Positions 16,310-30,158 of a DNA stretch of 64,000 nt are shown piece by piece; the stretch's first letter is position 1; every line of letters starts with the position of its first letter. The notes under the pieces were generated by a model, which was given only the letters and a program-made list of their open reading frames with translations, made no database searches and was not told the origin of the DNA. The position numbers were made by a program, and so were the translations under genes. Source of the DNA: Plantibacter flavus. Lineage in GTDB: Bacteria > Actinomycetota > Actinomycetes > Actinomycetales > Microbacteriaceae. The stretch spans positions 1,122,825-1,186,824 of the forward strand of contig NZ_FXAP01000001.1 in assembly GCF_900177615.1 (NCBI RefSeq), written 5' to 3'.

Positions 16310-16722
16310 CGGTGAGCGACGAGGCCGGTGCGGCCCTGCCGTTGAAGCGCGTCCACCACATCGCGATCATCGCCAGCGACTACGAGGCCTCCAAGCGTTT
16401 CTACACCTCGGTGCTCGGTTGCGAGCTGATCACCGAGGTGTACCGGGCCGAGCGCGACTCCTGGATGGGCGACCTCGCCCTGAACGGTGAGTACCTCATC
16501 GAGTTGTTCTCCTTCCCGGACCCGCCGGCACGCGCATCCGGACCCGAAGCGCTCGGACTGCGGCACCTCGCCTTCGCGGTCGACGACGTGGACGCCGGCC
16601 ACGCCCGTCTGGTGCAGCTGGGTGTCCGCGTCGAAGACGTCCGGATCGACCCGCACACCTCGCGCAAGATGCTGTTCTTCTTCGATCCCGACGGCCTCCC
16701 GTTGGAGCTCTACGAGGCCTGA
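16306..16722 (+). CDS. VOC-superfamily (glyoxalase-like) protein, YaeR type
   Basis: A 138-residue protein with two beta-alpha-beta-beta-beta modules. The N-terminal half has VHHIAIIASDYEASKRFYTS and LGCELITEVYRAERDSW, the second RHLAFAVDDVDAGHARLVQL, ending FFFDPDGLPLELYEA with a metal-ligand Glu in the usual place. The pattern resembles YaeR/SMU1112c proteins (often named gloA2), whose substrate is not known, so glyoxalase activity should not be assumed. The GTG at 16306 overlaps the nusB stop; GTG 16312 is an alternative. Confidence 0.85.
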   Translation: MTVSDEAGAALPLKRVHHIAIIASDYEASKRFYTSVLGCELITEVYRAERDSWMGDLALNGEYLIELFSFPDPPARASGPEALGLRHLAFAVDDVDAGHARLVQLGVRVEDVRIDPHTSRKMLFFFDPDGLPLELYEA

Positions 16723-16731
16723 TCCGACTGC

Positions 16732-16796
16732 TAGGCTCGGGTGTTGACCAAGACAACCTTTAAGACCGTCCAGAGAGGCGGAGAAGGGAGTCGGCG
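16732..16796 (+). promoter_or_regulatory. pyr operon promoter and PyrR-binding RNA leader
   Basis: TAGGCT (16732-16737) is a likely -10, giving a leader of about 53 nt before the pyrR ATG. The leader contains TCCAGAGAGGC (16769-16779), matching the conserved PyrR anti-antiterminator loop (UCCnGnGAGGY). CCTT (16757-16760) can pair with AAGG (16784-16787), and CCG (16766-16768) with CGG (16779-16781), leaving a purine bulge as in known PyrR sites. The 3' arm is the GAAGGGAG ribosome-binding site, so PyrR with UMP would block translation rather than end transcription, as shown for mycobacterial pyr leaders. Confidence 0.7.
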
Positions 16797-17336
16797 ATGA
16801 GCGCACGTACCGTGCTGCACGAAGCTGACATCGCGCGGGCGTTGACTCGGATCTCCCACGAGATCCTCGAGTCCAACCGCGGAGCAGACGACCTCGTGAT
16901 CCTCGGCATCCCGACGCGCGGGGTCATCCTCGCGAAGCGGATCGCCGCCACGATCTCCTCGATCTCGGGCGCGACCATCGTCTCGGGTGCACTCGACGTC
17001 ACGATGTACCGCGACGACCTGGCGAAGCACCCGACCCGTGCACCGCAGCCCACGACGCTGCCGCCACAGGGGATCGACGGGCGCACGGTCGTCCTCGTCG
17101 ACGACGTCCTGTACTCGGGACGCACGATCCGCGCCGCCCTCGACGCACTGACCGACCTGGGCCGCCCGCGCGTCGTGCGGCTCGCCGCGCTCGTCGACCG
17201 CGGGCACCGCGAGCTCCCGATCCGACCCGACTTCGTGGGGAAGAACCTGCCCTCCTCGCAGGCGGAGCGCATCTTCGTCCGGCTCACCGAGTTCGACGGC
17301 GACGAATCCGTGACGATCGAGGGGAGCGGCGAATGA
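16797..17336 (+). CDS. pyrR: Bifunctional pyr operon regulator / uracil phosphoribosyltransferase
   Basis: A 179-residue PRTase-fold RNA-binding regulator that senses UMP and also has uracil phosphoribosyltransferase activity. It begins [20 protein letters not shown]; the PRPP loop is [20 protein letters not shown], with [14 protein letters not shown] and VTMYRDDL as other family blocks. First gene of the pyrimidine operon, with its own target hairpin over its ribosome-binding site, which implies autoregulation. ATGA overlap with pyrB. Confidence 0.96.
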   Translation: MSARTVLHEADIARALTRISHEILESNRGADDLVILGIPTRGVILAKRIAATISSISGATIVSGALDVTMYRDDLAKHPTRAPQPTTLPPQGIDGRTVVLVDDVLYSGRTIRAALDALTDLGRPRVVRLAALVDRGHRELPIRPDFVGKNLPSSQAERIFVRLTEFDGDESVTIEGSGE

Positions 17337-18292
17337 GGCACCTGCTGTCGACGAAGACGCTCACCCGCGACGAGGCGATCGAGATCCTCGACGTCGCGGA
17401 GGACATGGCCGAGACGCAGTTCCGCGAGGTCCGCAAGCTCCCGACCCTCCGTGGGAAGACGGTCGTCAACCTCTTCTTCGAGGACTCGACCCGCACGCGC
17501 ATCTCGTTCGAGGCTGCCGCCAAACGGCTGTCCGCAGACGTCATCACCTTCAGCGCGAAGGGGTCGAGCGTCTCGAAGGGTGAAAGCCTGAAGGACACCG
17601 CACAGACCCTCGCCGCGATGCACGCCGACGCCGTCGTGATCCGACACTCCGCGTCCGGAGCACCGCAGACCCTCGCCGACAGCGGGTGGATCGACGCCGG
17701 CATCCTGAACGCGGGGGACGGGACGCACGAGCACCCGACGCAGGCCCTCCTGGACGCGTTCACGATGCGCAAGCGCCTCCACGGCGAGCGGTCCCGCGGG
17801 CGCGCGCTCGACGGGGTGGCGGTGACGATCGTCGGCGACATCCTGCATTCCCGGGTCGCCCGCTCGAATGTCTGGCTGCTCGACACGCTCGGCGCCGAGG
17901 TCACCCTCGTCGCCCCGCCGACACTGCTTCCGGTGGACCTCGGCCCCTGGCCGGCAACCGTCCGCTACGACCTGGACGACGCGATCGCCCAGCGTCCCGA
18001 CGTGCTGATGATGCTCCGGATCCAGTCCGAACGCATGCACGCCGCCTTTTTCCCGAACAGCCGGGAGTATTCCAGGCGCTGGGGGCTTGACGACGAACGG
18101 CTCGCCCGCCTCGATCCGGCTAGCATTGTCATGCACCCCGGGCCGATGAACCGCGGTCTGGAGATCTCGTCCGGGGCAGCCGACTCACCCCGGTCGACCG
18201 TCCTCGAACAGGTCGCCAACGGGGTGTCGGTCCGGATGGCCGCGTTGTACCTGCTGCTGTCCGGCGATCGAGAGGAATCCACCCGTGTCTGA
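17333..18292 (+). CDS. pyrB: Aspartate carbamoyltransferase catalytic subunit
   Basis: A 319-residue enzyme joining carbamoyl phosphate and aspartate. Carbamoyl-phosphate binding is shown by [18 protein letters not shown]; other blocks are [40 protein letters not shown] and [12 protein letters not shown]. No pyrI regulatory subunit is present, as usual in actinobacteria. It overlaps pyrR by 4 bp and pyrC by 8 bp. Confidence 0.96.
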   Translation: MRHLLSTKTLTRDEAIEILDVAEDMAETQFREVRKLPTLRGKTVVNLFFEDSTRTRISFEAAAKRLSADVITFSAKGSSVSKGESLKDTAQTLAAMHADAVVIRHSASGAPQTLADSGWIDAGILNAGDGTHEHPTQALLDAFTMRKRLHGERSRGRALDGVAVTIVGDILHSRVARSNVWLLDTLGAEVTLVAPPTLLPVDLGPWPATVRYDLDDAIAQRPDVLMMLRIQSERMHAAFFPNSREYSRRWGLDDERLARLDPASIVMHPGPMNRGLEISSGAADSPRSTVLEQVANGVSVRMAALYLLLSGDREESTRV

Positions 18293-19652
18293 GCCCACTT
18301 CGAACCACGACGTCACGCTGATCACCGGAGCGACGCTCGCCGACGGGACACGCACCGACCTCCTCCTGCGCGACGGCCGGATCGCTGAACGCGGCTCCGG
18401 GTTGAGCGCCGCCGGCGCGACCGTCGTCGACGCGGACGGCCTCCTCGCGCTACCCGGGCTCGTCGACCTCCACACGCATCTCCGGGAACCCGGGTTCGAG
18501 CAGAGCGAGACGGTGCTCACCGGCACGCGTGCCGCAGCAGCCGGCGGCTTCACCGCGGTGTTCGCGATGGCCAACACCTCGCCGGTGGCCGACACGGCCG
18601 GGGTCGTCGAGCAGGAGCAGTCGCTCGGTGAGCGCGCCGGCTACGCCACGGTGCAGCCGATCGGGGCCGTGACGGTCGGACTCGCCGGGGAACGACTCGC
18701 CGAACTCGGCGCCATGGCCTCCTCACGCGCCAAGGTTCGGGTCTTCTCGGACGACGGCCTCTGCGTGTCCGACCCGCTGCTCATGCGCCGTGCGCTGGAG
18801 TACGTGAAGGCCTTCGACGGCGTGATCGCCCAGCACGCGCAAGAGCCCCGGCTCACCGTCGGTGCGCAGATGAACGAGGGCGCCCTCTCCGGCGAACTCG
18901 GGCTCACCGGGTGGCCGGCGGTCGCCGAGGAGTCGATCATCGCCCGCGACGTGCTCCTCGCCGAGCACGTGGGTTCCCGCCTCCACATCTGCCACGTCTC
19001 GACGGCCGGTTCCGTCGACGTGATCCGCTGGGCGAAGGCCCGGGGCATCCCCGTCACGGCCGAGGTCACGCCGCACCACCTGCTCCTCACGGAGGAGCTG
19101 GTGGCGAGCTACGACGCCCGGTACAAGGTGAACCCGCCCCTGCGACGGGCGGAAGACGTCCAGGCGCTGCGCGAGGCCCTCGCGGACGGCACGATCGACA
19201 TCGTCGCGACGGACCACGCACCGCACCCGGTCGAGGCCAAGGACTGTGAGTGGGACGCCGCCGCGAACGGCATGGTGGGCCTCGAGTCCGCCCTCTCCGT
19301 CGTGCACGCGTCGATGGTCGCGACCGGGCTCCTGGACTGGAACGACGTCGCCCGGGTGCTCTCGGCGACGCCGGCGAGGATCGGACGGATCACCGGGCAG
19401 GGGGCCTCGATCGAGGCCGGCGCTCCGGCGGAGGTCGTGCTCTACGACACCACAGCCACCCGTCCGTTCGGCACAGCCGACCTGGCCGGCAAGGGCGTGA
19501 ACTCTCCCTACCTCGGCCTGGAGCTGCCCGGCCGCGTCGTCGCCACCTTCCACCGGGGCTACGCGACCGTCCTGGACGGCGCCGTGCTCCCGACGGAGCA
19601 GGTCGCGGCCGCAGCACGCCGTGCCGCGCGATCCGCGGAGGTCGAGCACTGA
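18285..19652 (+). CDS. pyrC: Dihydroorotase
   Basis: A 455-residue class I dihydroorotase. The zinc-binding [15 protein letters not shown], the histidine-bearing [16 protein letters not shown], and [19 protein letters not shown] mark an intact active site of the amidohydrolase fold. GTG 18285 has GAGAGGAAT upstream. The stop overlaps the next ATG by one base. In some bacteria a class I dihydroorotase forms a complex with PyrB; here only adjacency is seen. Confidence 0.96.
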   Translation: MSEPTSNHDVTLITGATLADGTRTDLLLRDGRIAERGSGLSAAGATVVDADGLLALPGLVDLHTHLREPGFEQSETVLTGTRAAAAGGFTAVFAMANTSPVADTAGVVEQEQSLGERAGYATVQPIGAVTVGLAGERLAELGAMASSRAKVRVFSDDGLCVSDPLLMRRALEYVKAFDGVIAQHAQEPRLTVGAQMNEGALSGELGLTGWPAVAEESIIARDVLLAEHVGSRLHICHVSTAGSVDVIRWAKARGIPVTAEVTPHHLLLTEELVASYDARYKVNPPLRRAEDVQALREALADGTIDIVATDHAPHPVEAKDCEWDAAANGMVGLESALSVVHASMVATGLLDWNDVARVLSATPARIGRITGQGASIEAGAPAEVVLYDTTATRPFGTADLAGKGVNSPYLGLELPGRVVATFHRGYATVLDGAVLPTEQVAAAARRAARSAEVEH

Positions 19653-20239
19653 TGGACGGGCGGATCCTCGCGGCCGTCCTCGTCGCCCTCGTCCTCCTCG
19701 GTATCCTCGCCCTCATGGCCCTCGCCTGGCGACGCCGCGTCGCGCGCGACGCCCAGGTCGGTCCCCTCGCGGAGCTCCCCGACCCGCGGCCGGTCCCGTC
19801 ACTGACGGTCGAGGTCCTCTACGTCGCGACGTCGAAGCACGACCAGCCGCTCGAACGGCTGGCGTTGCAGGGACTGCGCTACCGATCCCGGGTCACGCTC
19901 GAGCTCGGTGCCGCCGGAGTCGTCGTCGACGTCCCGGGGGAGCGGCCGACGTTCATCCCGGCGACGAGCATCGTCGGCATCGACCAGACCAACCTCACGA
20001 TCGACCGGGTCGTCGAGCCGGGCGGGCTCATCCGCCTGAGTTGGCGCCCCGTCCCGACGGTGATCGCGGACAGCACCTTCCGCGTCCTCGAGCAGGCGGA
20101 CCGCGCCCGCATCATCGACACCGTCACGAGCCTCATCCCCGCCACGGACGCCGGACTCCGGCCGACCGGCACCCCAGACACCGTCGCCGACATCACCTCG
20201 GCCGACGACTCCACCCCACCGCCTCACGAGAGGGCTTGA
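19652..20239 (+). CDS. Single-pass membrane protein with PH-like domain, in the pyr operon
   Basis: A 195-residue protein. Residues 3-27 are a strongly hydrophobic helix ([20 protein letters not shown]) followed by basic WRRRVARD, so the rest faces the cytoplasm. The remaining part is beta-rich ([46 protein letters not shown]) and resembles actinobacterial PH-like domain proteins that sit between pyrC and carA. The function is unknown; the fixed operon position suggests a link to carbamoyl phosphate or pyrimidine supply, which is inference. The C-terminal 30 residues are Thr/Asp-rich and probably disordered. Confidence 0.85.
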   Translation: MDGRILAAVLVALVLLGILALMALAWRRRVARDAQVGPLAELPDPRPVPSLTVEVLYVATSKHDQPLERLALQGLRYRSRVTLELGAAGVVVDVPGERPTFIPATSIVGIDQTNLTIDRVVEPGGLIRLSWRPVPTVIADSTFRVLEQADRARIIDTVTSLIPATDAGLRPTGTPDTVADITSADDSTPPPHERA

Positions 20240-20241
20240 CC

Positions 20242-21407
20242 ATGACCTCCTTCACCCCACCCAGTCCAGCGGTACTCGTCCTCGAGGACGGCAACCGCTA
20301 CGTCGGGCACGCCTACGGCGCGACCGGTCGCACGCTCGGCGAGGTCGTCTTCGCCACCGGCATGACCGGCTACCAGGAGACCCTGACCGACCCGTCCTAC
20401 GCCGGACAGATCGTCCTGATGACCGCGCCGCACATCGGCAACACCGGCGTCAACCGCGAGGACATGGAGTCCGCCCGCGTCTGGGTCGCCGGATACGTGG
20501 TGCGTGACGCGTCGCGCGTCGTCTCGAACTTCCGAGCGGACCGCTCGCTCGACGACGAACTCGTCCAGGACGGCGTCGTGGGCATCAGCGGCATCGACAC
20601 CCGCGCGGTGACCCGGCACATCCGTTCCGCCGGTTCCATGCGCGGCGGCGTGTTCTCCGGCGAGGACTTCGAGTTGTCCGGCGCCGAGCAGCTCAGTCTC
20701 GTCCGAGCCGGCGCGCAGATGGCCGGCCTGAACCTGTCGAGCCAGGTCTCCACGACCGAGCAGTACACCGTGCCGGCGGTGGGCGAGCGCGTCGGTTCCG
20801 TCGCCGTCCTCGACCTCGGCGTCAAGACGTCGACGCTCAACCACCTCGCCGCTCGCGGCTTCGACGTCGTGGTGCTGCCGCAGTCGGTGACCTCGGCCGA
20901 GGTCCTCGCGCTCGAACCGTCCGCCCTGTTCTTCTCCAACGGCCCCGGCGACCCGGCTGCGAGCGACGCGCACGTCGCCCTCCTGCAGGACGTGCTCCGC
21001 GCGGGCGTGCCGTACTTCGGCATCTGCTTCGGCAACCAGCTGCTCGGCCGCGCGCTCGGCTTCGAGACCTACAAGCTGCCGTTCGGTCACCGCGGGATCA
21101 ACCAGCCGGTCCTCGACAAGGCGACCGGTCGGGTGGAGATCACCTCGCAGAACCACGGTTTCGCAGTCGACCTACCGATCGAGGGCCGCCACGAGACGCC
21201 CGCCGGGTTCGGCCTCGCGGAGGTCAGCCACTACAGCCTGAACGACGAGGTCGTCGAGGGCATCAACTGCATCGACATCCCCGCGTTCTCGGTCCAGTAC
21301 CACCCCGAGTCCGCCTCGGGTCCGCACGACGCGGTCTACCTGTTCGACCGGTTCCGCGACCTCGTGACCGGCCACGCCACCACTTCCAGCACCAAGGAGA
21401 ACAACTA

Positions 21408-21408
<1 letters not shown>
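20242..21408 (+). CDS. carA: Carbamoyl-phosphate synthase small (glutaminase) subunit
   Basis: A 388-residue class I glutamine amidotransferase giving ammonia to CarB. The N-terminal domain has [20 protein letters not shown]; the amidotransferase domain holds [11 protein letters not shown], the nucleophile elbow [16 protein letters not shown] with its Cys, SQNHGFAVD, and the His/Glu pair in [11 protein letters not shown]. The catalytic triad is intact. GAGAGG precedes the ATG. Its TAG shares one base with the carB GTG. Confidence 0.97.
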
Positions 21409-24694
<3,286 letters not shown>

Positions 24695-24698
<4 letters not shown>

Positions 24699-25540
24699 CG
24701 GCTTCGTTCGGAACCCGGCTGGACGAGGTCTTCGTCCGGTCGGGCCGACTCTGCGTCGGCATCGATCCGCACCGCTTCCTGCTCGAGGCGTGGGGACTGC
24801 CCGACACCGCCGCCGGCGCGGGGGCCTTCGGCCTCGCCGTCGTCGAAGCCGCAGCCGGTCGCGCCGGGATCGTCAAGCCGCAGGTGGCGTTCTTCGAACG
24901 GTTCGGGTCGGCCGGGTACATTGCCCTCGAAGGGGTCCTCGCCGCGGCACGCGACGCCGGGCTCCTCGTGATCGGCGACGCCAAGCGCGGTGAGATCGGG
25001 ACGAGCATGGAGGGCTATGCCGAAGCGTGGCTGACCCCCGGTTCACCGCTGGAGGTCGACGCCCTCACCGTGAACCCCTATCTCGGCTTCGGCTCACTGC
25101 AGCCGGCACTCGAGCTCGCCGAGCAGCACGGCAAGGGCGTGTTCGTGCTGACGGCGACCTCGAACCCGGAGGGTCGCGACGTCCAGCTCGCCGAGGACAG
25201 GGCCGGCCTCACCGTCGCGGCGTCGATGCTCGACGAGATCGACCACTGGAACGCACGGCACCACCCCGGGGCGACCGGTTCGATCGGTGCGGTCATCGGA
25301 GCCACGCTCCGTCTCGAGGAGTTCGGCCTGACGGAGGTCCCGCCGACGACCACGCTCCCGATCCTGGCACCCGGCTTCGGCCACCAGGGAGCTGCGGTCG
25401 CCGACCTCGGATCCATCTACGGCGACCTCGCACCGGGTGTCATCGTCTCCGAGTCCCGGAGCATCCTCGCCGCCGGACCCTCGGGGATCGCGGACGCCGT
25501 CGAACGTTCCGTCGCAGCCGTGAGGAGCGCCCGTGGTTGA
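24695..25540 (+). CDS. pyrF: Orotidine 5'-phosphate decarboxylase, type 2
   Basis: A 281-residue enzyme of the longer actinobacterial/mycobacterial PyrF type, making UMP from OMP. Motifs are [57 protein letters not shown] (catalytic Asp/Lys) and [23 protein letters not shown] overlap with carB. pyrD and pyrE are not in the window, so two steps of UMP synthesis are encoded elsewhere. Confidence 0.95.
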
Positions 25541-26447
25541 CCAGGAGCAGGACCAGCCCGGCAGGAACATGCCGGAGGTCGACCGGGCCGCCGCCTCACG
25601 TGAGGCCGTTCGCAAACGCCGCGCCCGCGCGACCGTCAAGGCGTCCATCGCCTCCGGCGCCCGCACCCCGTTGGAAGTGCTCGACGCCGCGACCGCCGAT
25701 TCGAACGGCATCGAGGGCGGCATCCGCATCACCGAGTACCTCCTCAGCATCCCGAGTGTCGGCGTCACCAAACTCGGGCGGATCCTCGAATCGCTCGGCA
25801 TCTCCTCGGTCAAGCGCCTCGGCGGTCTCGGCCGACTGCAGCGGGATCGCCTCCGCGCCTTCATCGCCGAACGCTACCCGGGCACCGCGCGCAGCCGACT
25901 CGTCGTGCTCGCCGGCCCGACGGCCGTCGGCAAGGGGACGGTGGCCGCCTACATCCGCGACCACTACCCGGAGGTGCACCTCTCCGTCTCGGCCACGACG
26001 CGCAAGCCCCGGCCGGGGGAGCAGCACGAGGTGAACTACTACTTCGTGACCGACGACGAGTTCGACGGCCTCATCGAGGGCGACCGCCTGCTCGAGCACG
26101 CCACGGTCCACAACGCGTACCGCTACGGCACGCCACGCGAGCCGATCGAGCGTGCGCTCGCGGCCGGCGACAGCGCGTTGCTCGAGATCGACATCCAGGG
26201 TGCCAGGCAGGTCCGGGAGGCGATGCCGGAGGCGACCCTGGTGTTCCTGCTGCCCCCGAGCTGGGACGAACTGGTCCGTCGACTGGTCGGACGAGGTACC
26301 GAGGACGAGGAGGAACGGGAGCGCCGACTGCGCACCGCGAAGGTCGAACTGGCCGCCGCGGACGAGTTCGACCACCGTGTCGTCAACGACGACGTGGCCC
26401 GCGCGGCCCAAGAGGTCGTAGACTTGATGAAGATTCACGGGGATTGA
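25533..26447 (+). CDS. gmk: Fusion of actinobacterial IHF (mIHF) with guanylate kinase
   Basis: A 304-residue two-domain protein. Residues about 20-110 resemble mIHF, the actinobacterial nucleoid DNA-binding protein ([18 protein letters not shown], then [20 protein letters not shown] and [16 protein letters not shown], the H2TH-like part). Residues about 120-304 are guanylate kinase: P-loop [36 protein letters not shown] and [16 protein letters not shown]. In mycobacteria and Streptomyces the two are separate adjacent genes; here they are one reading frame with no internal stop. The GTG has GAGGAG upstream and overlaps pyrF by 8 bp. The kinase makes GDP from GMP; whether the N-terminal part still binds DNA is untested. 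Confidence 0.92.
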   Translation: MVDQEQDQPGRNMPEVDRAAASREAVRKRRARATVKASIASGARTPLEVLDAATADSNGIEGGIRITEYLLSIPSVGVTKLGRILESLGISSVKRLGGLGRLQRDRLRAFIAERYPGTARSRLVVLAGPTAVGKGTVAAYIRDHYPEVHLSVSATTRKPRPGEQHEVNYYFVTDDEFDGLIEGDRLLEHATVHNAYRYGTPREPIERALAAGDSALLEIDIQGARQVREAMPEATLVFLLPPSWDELVRRLVGRGTEDEEERERRLRTAKVELAAADEFDHRVVNDDVARAAQEVVDLMKIHGD

Positions 26448-26515
26448 CGTCCGACGCGCACCCCGCATCGATCCGATCTTCCCCGAACACAACCACACGA
26501 GGAGTGTGAACCTGC

Positions 26516-26773
26516 ATGGCTGACAAGCTCAAGGGCATCATCGATCCGCCCATCGACTCCCTGCTCACCAAGGTCGAGTCCAAGTACGCACTCGTGATCT
26601 TCGCGTCCAAGCGCGCGCGCCAGATCAACGACTACTACGCCGACCTCCACGAGGGCAGCCTGTTCGACAACGTCGGGCCGCTGGTCGACTCGTCCGTCGA
26701 GGACAAGCCGCTCTCGATCGCGATGCACGAGATCAACGAGGACAAGCTCCAGATCAAGCCGATCGTCGAATAA
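26516..26773 (+). CDS. rpoZ: RNA polymerase omega subunit
   Basis: An 85-residue protein starting [20 protein letters not shown], with [20 protein letters not shown], the conserved helix pair that clamps the beta' C-terminus, and ending [10 protein letters not shown]. It follows gmk as in most actinobacteria (gmk-rpoZ-metK order). The spacing from GAGGAG to the ATG is rather long at about 12 nt. A very strong terminator follows within 10 nt. Confidence 0.96.
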   Translation: MADKLKGIIDPPIDSLLTKVESKYALVIFASKRARQINDYYADLHEGSLFDNVGPLVDSSVEDKPLSIAMHEINEDKLQIKPIVE

Positions 26774-26782
26774 CCGCTTCAC

Positions 26783-26827
26783 CACGACGAATCCGCCGGG
26801 CGCCAGACGACCGGCGGATTCGTCGTG
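26783..26827 (+). terminator. rpoZ / pyr operon terminator
   Basis: A perfect 17-bp stem: 26783-26799 (CACGACGAATCCGCCGG) pairs with 26811-26827, loop 11 nt. It starts 10 nt after the rpoZ stop and separates the pyr-gmk-rpoZ unit from metK. Confidence 0.9.
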
Positions 26828-26975
26828 TCGGGCCCGTTCCCAACACCGCGACGCCTTGCGTCACGGACGGACGACGTGTCCGAGGCCTCGACTAGAGTGA
26901 TGAACGGTCGGGCCCCGGAACACCGCGACGGCCGATCCCTCCACCATCGCACCACCACCTCCGACGGGAGACCGC

Positions 26976-28169
<1,194 letters not shown>

Positions 28170-28171
28170 CC

Positions 28172-30130
28172 GTGGTCGGCGCGAGGGTCGCCAGGGTGGT
28201 ACTCGACTCCCCGTTGCCACAGCTCGACCACCTGTTCGACTACGCCATTCCCGACGAACTGGCCGATGACGCCGTGCTCGGCGCGCGCGTCTCGGTCCCG
28301 TTGCGCTCGGCTGGGCGGTCGGCGAACGGGTTCATCGTGGACCTCGCCGAATCGAGCGAGTTCGGCGGAGCGCTCAGCCCGCTGAGCTCGGTCGTGTCGT
28401 CGGTACCGGTCCTGACCCCGACCCTGTGGACGCTCGCACGCCGTGTCGCGGATCGCAGCGCCGGGAGCGCGATGGACGTCCTGCGTCTCGCCATTCCGCC
28501 GCGACAGGTCCGGGTGGAGAAGACCTGGGCCGCCGCGCCCCCGCCGGAGCGTCCGTCGGTCGAGCGGCGCACCGTCCCGGGGTTCGCCCCTGGCACCCTC
28601 GACCGTCTCGCGCCGGGGGAGCGGTACGCGATCAGCGCGATCCCCACCCTGACCGCGACGAGCGCGGGCGTGTGGCTCCCGGACTGGTCGTTCACGCTGG
28701 CGGCTCTCGCCGTGAACCAGCTGGCCGAGGGGAGGAGTGCGATCCTGTGCGTCCCCGACTACCGGGACGTCGAACACCTCCTTGCGGCGCTCGACGACCT
28801 CGGCGTCGGTGCCGCGGTCGCGAGGGCAGACGCGAAGCAGACCCCGGCTGCTCGCTACCGCGCCTACCTGGACGGACTGCATCCGGTACCCCGGATCGTC
28901 GTCGGCAACCGGTCGGCCGTCTACGCACCGGCGCACGACCTCGGACTCATCGCCCTGTGGGACGACGGCGACCCCCTCCACCAGGAACAGCTCGCCCCCT
29001 ATGTACACGCTCGCGACGTCGCGTTGACCCGGCAGGAGATGAGCGGCTCCGCACTCGTCTTCGCCGCACACTCGCGCAGCACCGAGACCCAGCGACTCGT
29101 CGAACTCGGCTGGCTGCACGAGGTCGCACCGACCCCGCCGATACGACCGAGAGTCGTCGTGTCCCGGGCGAGCGGCGACGACGCCATGACGAGCCAGGCG
29201 AGGATCCCGTCGAGCGCCTGGCGCGCGGTCGACGAGGCGCTGCATCACGGACCCGTGCTGGTCCAGGTCGCGCGGCCGGGGTACGCGCCGCACCTCGCCT
29301 GTCGCCGGTGCGGGACGAGGGCCCACTGCTCGGTGTGCCACGGTCCACTCCAACTCGCTACAGCCCGTTCGCGGCCCTCCTGCCGGTGGTGCGGTCACCT
29401 CGCGGCAGGGTGGTCGTGCGAGACCTGCCACGACACCGCGTTCCGCGTCACGGCCGCCGGAACCGGCCGGACCGCCGAGGAACTGGGCCGGGCGTTCCCC
29501 CGGTACCGGGTCGTGGTGTCGGACGGCGACGCCCCCAAGTTCGAGGTCGGCCCGGAGCCGGCGCTGGTGATCGCGACCCGAGGCGCGGAGCCGGTCGCCG
29601 CGGGTGGCTATGCCGCCGTCCTCCTGGTCGACGCCGACCGCATGCTGGCGCGGGAGTCGCTCCGTGTCGCCGAGGACTGCCTTCGGTGGTGGTCGAACGC
29701 CGCAGCCCTGGCCGCTCCACGCGCGCCGGTGCTCCTGATCGGCGTCGAGGCCCCCGTGGCGAACGCCTTCGCCCTCTGGCAGCAACCGCGGTTCGCGAGT
29801 GAGGAGCTCGCCGAGCGCCGCGAGCTCGGGTTCCCTCCCGCGGTCCGGAGCGCGACCCTCACCGGCACCCGCGACGCCGTCGACGCTGCTCTCACCGCGC
29901 TGCCCGCCGAGTACCGGAGCCGCGTGCTCGGCCCGACCGTCGACGAAGCGGGGGACAGCGTCGCGATCCTGCGGGTCGACTACGGCCACGCCAGGGCGGT
30001 CGCCGAGCAGTTGCGGGCGACCGTGGTCGCGCAGGCGGCGAAGCGTCGACGGCCGACCCCCGGCAGGCGGGCACCGAAAGCCCCGCCTACACTCAGAGTA
30101 CGATTCGACGATCCGGAGATGCTGTCATGA
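28172..30130 (+). CDS. priA: Primosomal protein N' (PriA) with degenerate ATPase motifs
   Basis: About 652 residues. The N-terminal 3'-end-binding domain starts ARVARVVLDSPLPQLDHLFD. Zinc-binding cysteines are intact: LACRRCGTRAHCSVCHGPLQ, then CRWCG and CETCHD. But the helicase core lacks Walker A: where PriA normally has GxxGSGKT the sequence reads LTATSAGVWLPDWSFTLAAL, and the DEEH box is WDDGD. Loss of these motifs is known for actinobacterial PriA, which is presumed to load the replisome without unwinding. GTG 28172 follows the metK stop by 2 bp; an earlier GTG at 28118 would overlap metK and sits closer to a GGTGGAGG, so the start is uncertain. Confidence 0.88.
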   Translation: MVGARVARVVLDSPLPQLDHLFDYAIPDELADDAVLGARVSVPLRSAGRSANGFIVDLAESSEFGGALSPLSSVVSSVPVLTPTLWTLARRVADRSAGSAMDVLRLAIPPRQVRVEKTWAAAPPPERPSVERRTVPGFAPGTLDRLAPGERYAISAIPTLTATSAGVWLPDWSFTLAALAVNQLAEGRSAILCVPDYRDVEHLLAALDDLGVGAAVARADAKQTPAARYRAYLDGLHPVPRIVVGNRSAVYAPAHDLGLIALWDDGDPLHQEQLAPYVHARDVALTRQEMSGSALVFAAHSRSTETQRLVELGWLHEVAPTPPIRPRVVVSRASGDDAMTSQARIPSSAWRAVDEALHHGPVLVQVARPGYAPHLACRRCGTRAHCSVCHGPLQLATARSRPSCRWCGHLAAGWSCETCHDTAFRVTAAGTGRTAEELGRAFPRYRVVVSDGDAPKFEVGPEPALVIATRGAEPVAAGGYAAVLLVDADRMLARESLRVAEDCLRWWSNAAALAAPRAPVLLIGVEAPVANAFALWQQPRFASEELAERRELGFPPAVRSATLTGTRDAVDAALTALPAEYRSRVLGPTVDEAGDSVAILRVDYGHARAVAEQLRATVVAQAAKRRRPTPGRRAPKAPPTLRVRFDDPEMLS

Positions 30131-30158
30131 TCCACCCCGTCCACGAAGTCCGAACCGC

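Noticed and set aside
26828-26975. Possible SAM riboswitch before metK
   Set aside because: The 148 bp hold no conserved SAM-I or SAM-II core and no terminator-like switch; only a candidate -10 (TAGAGT) is visible.
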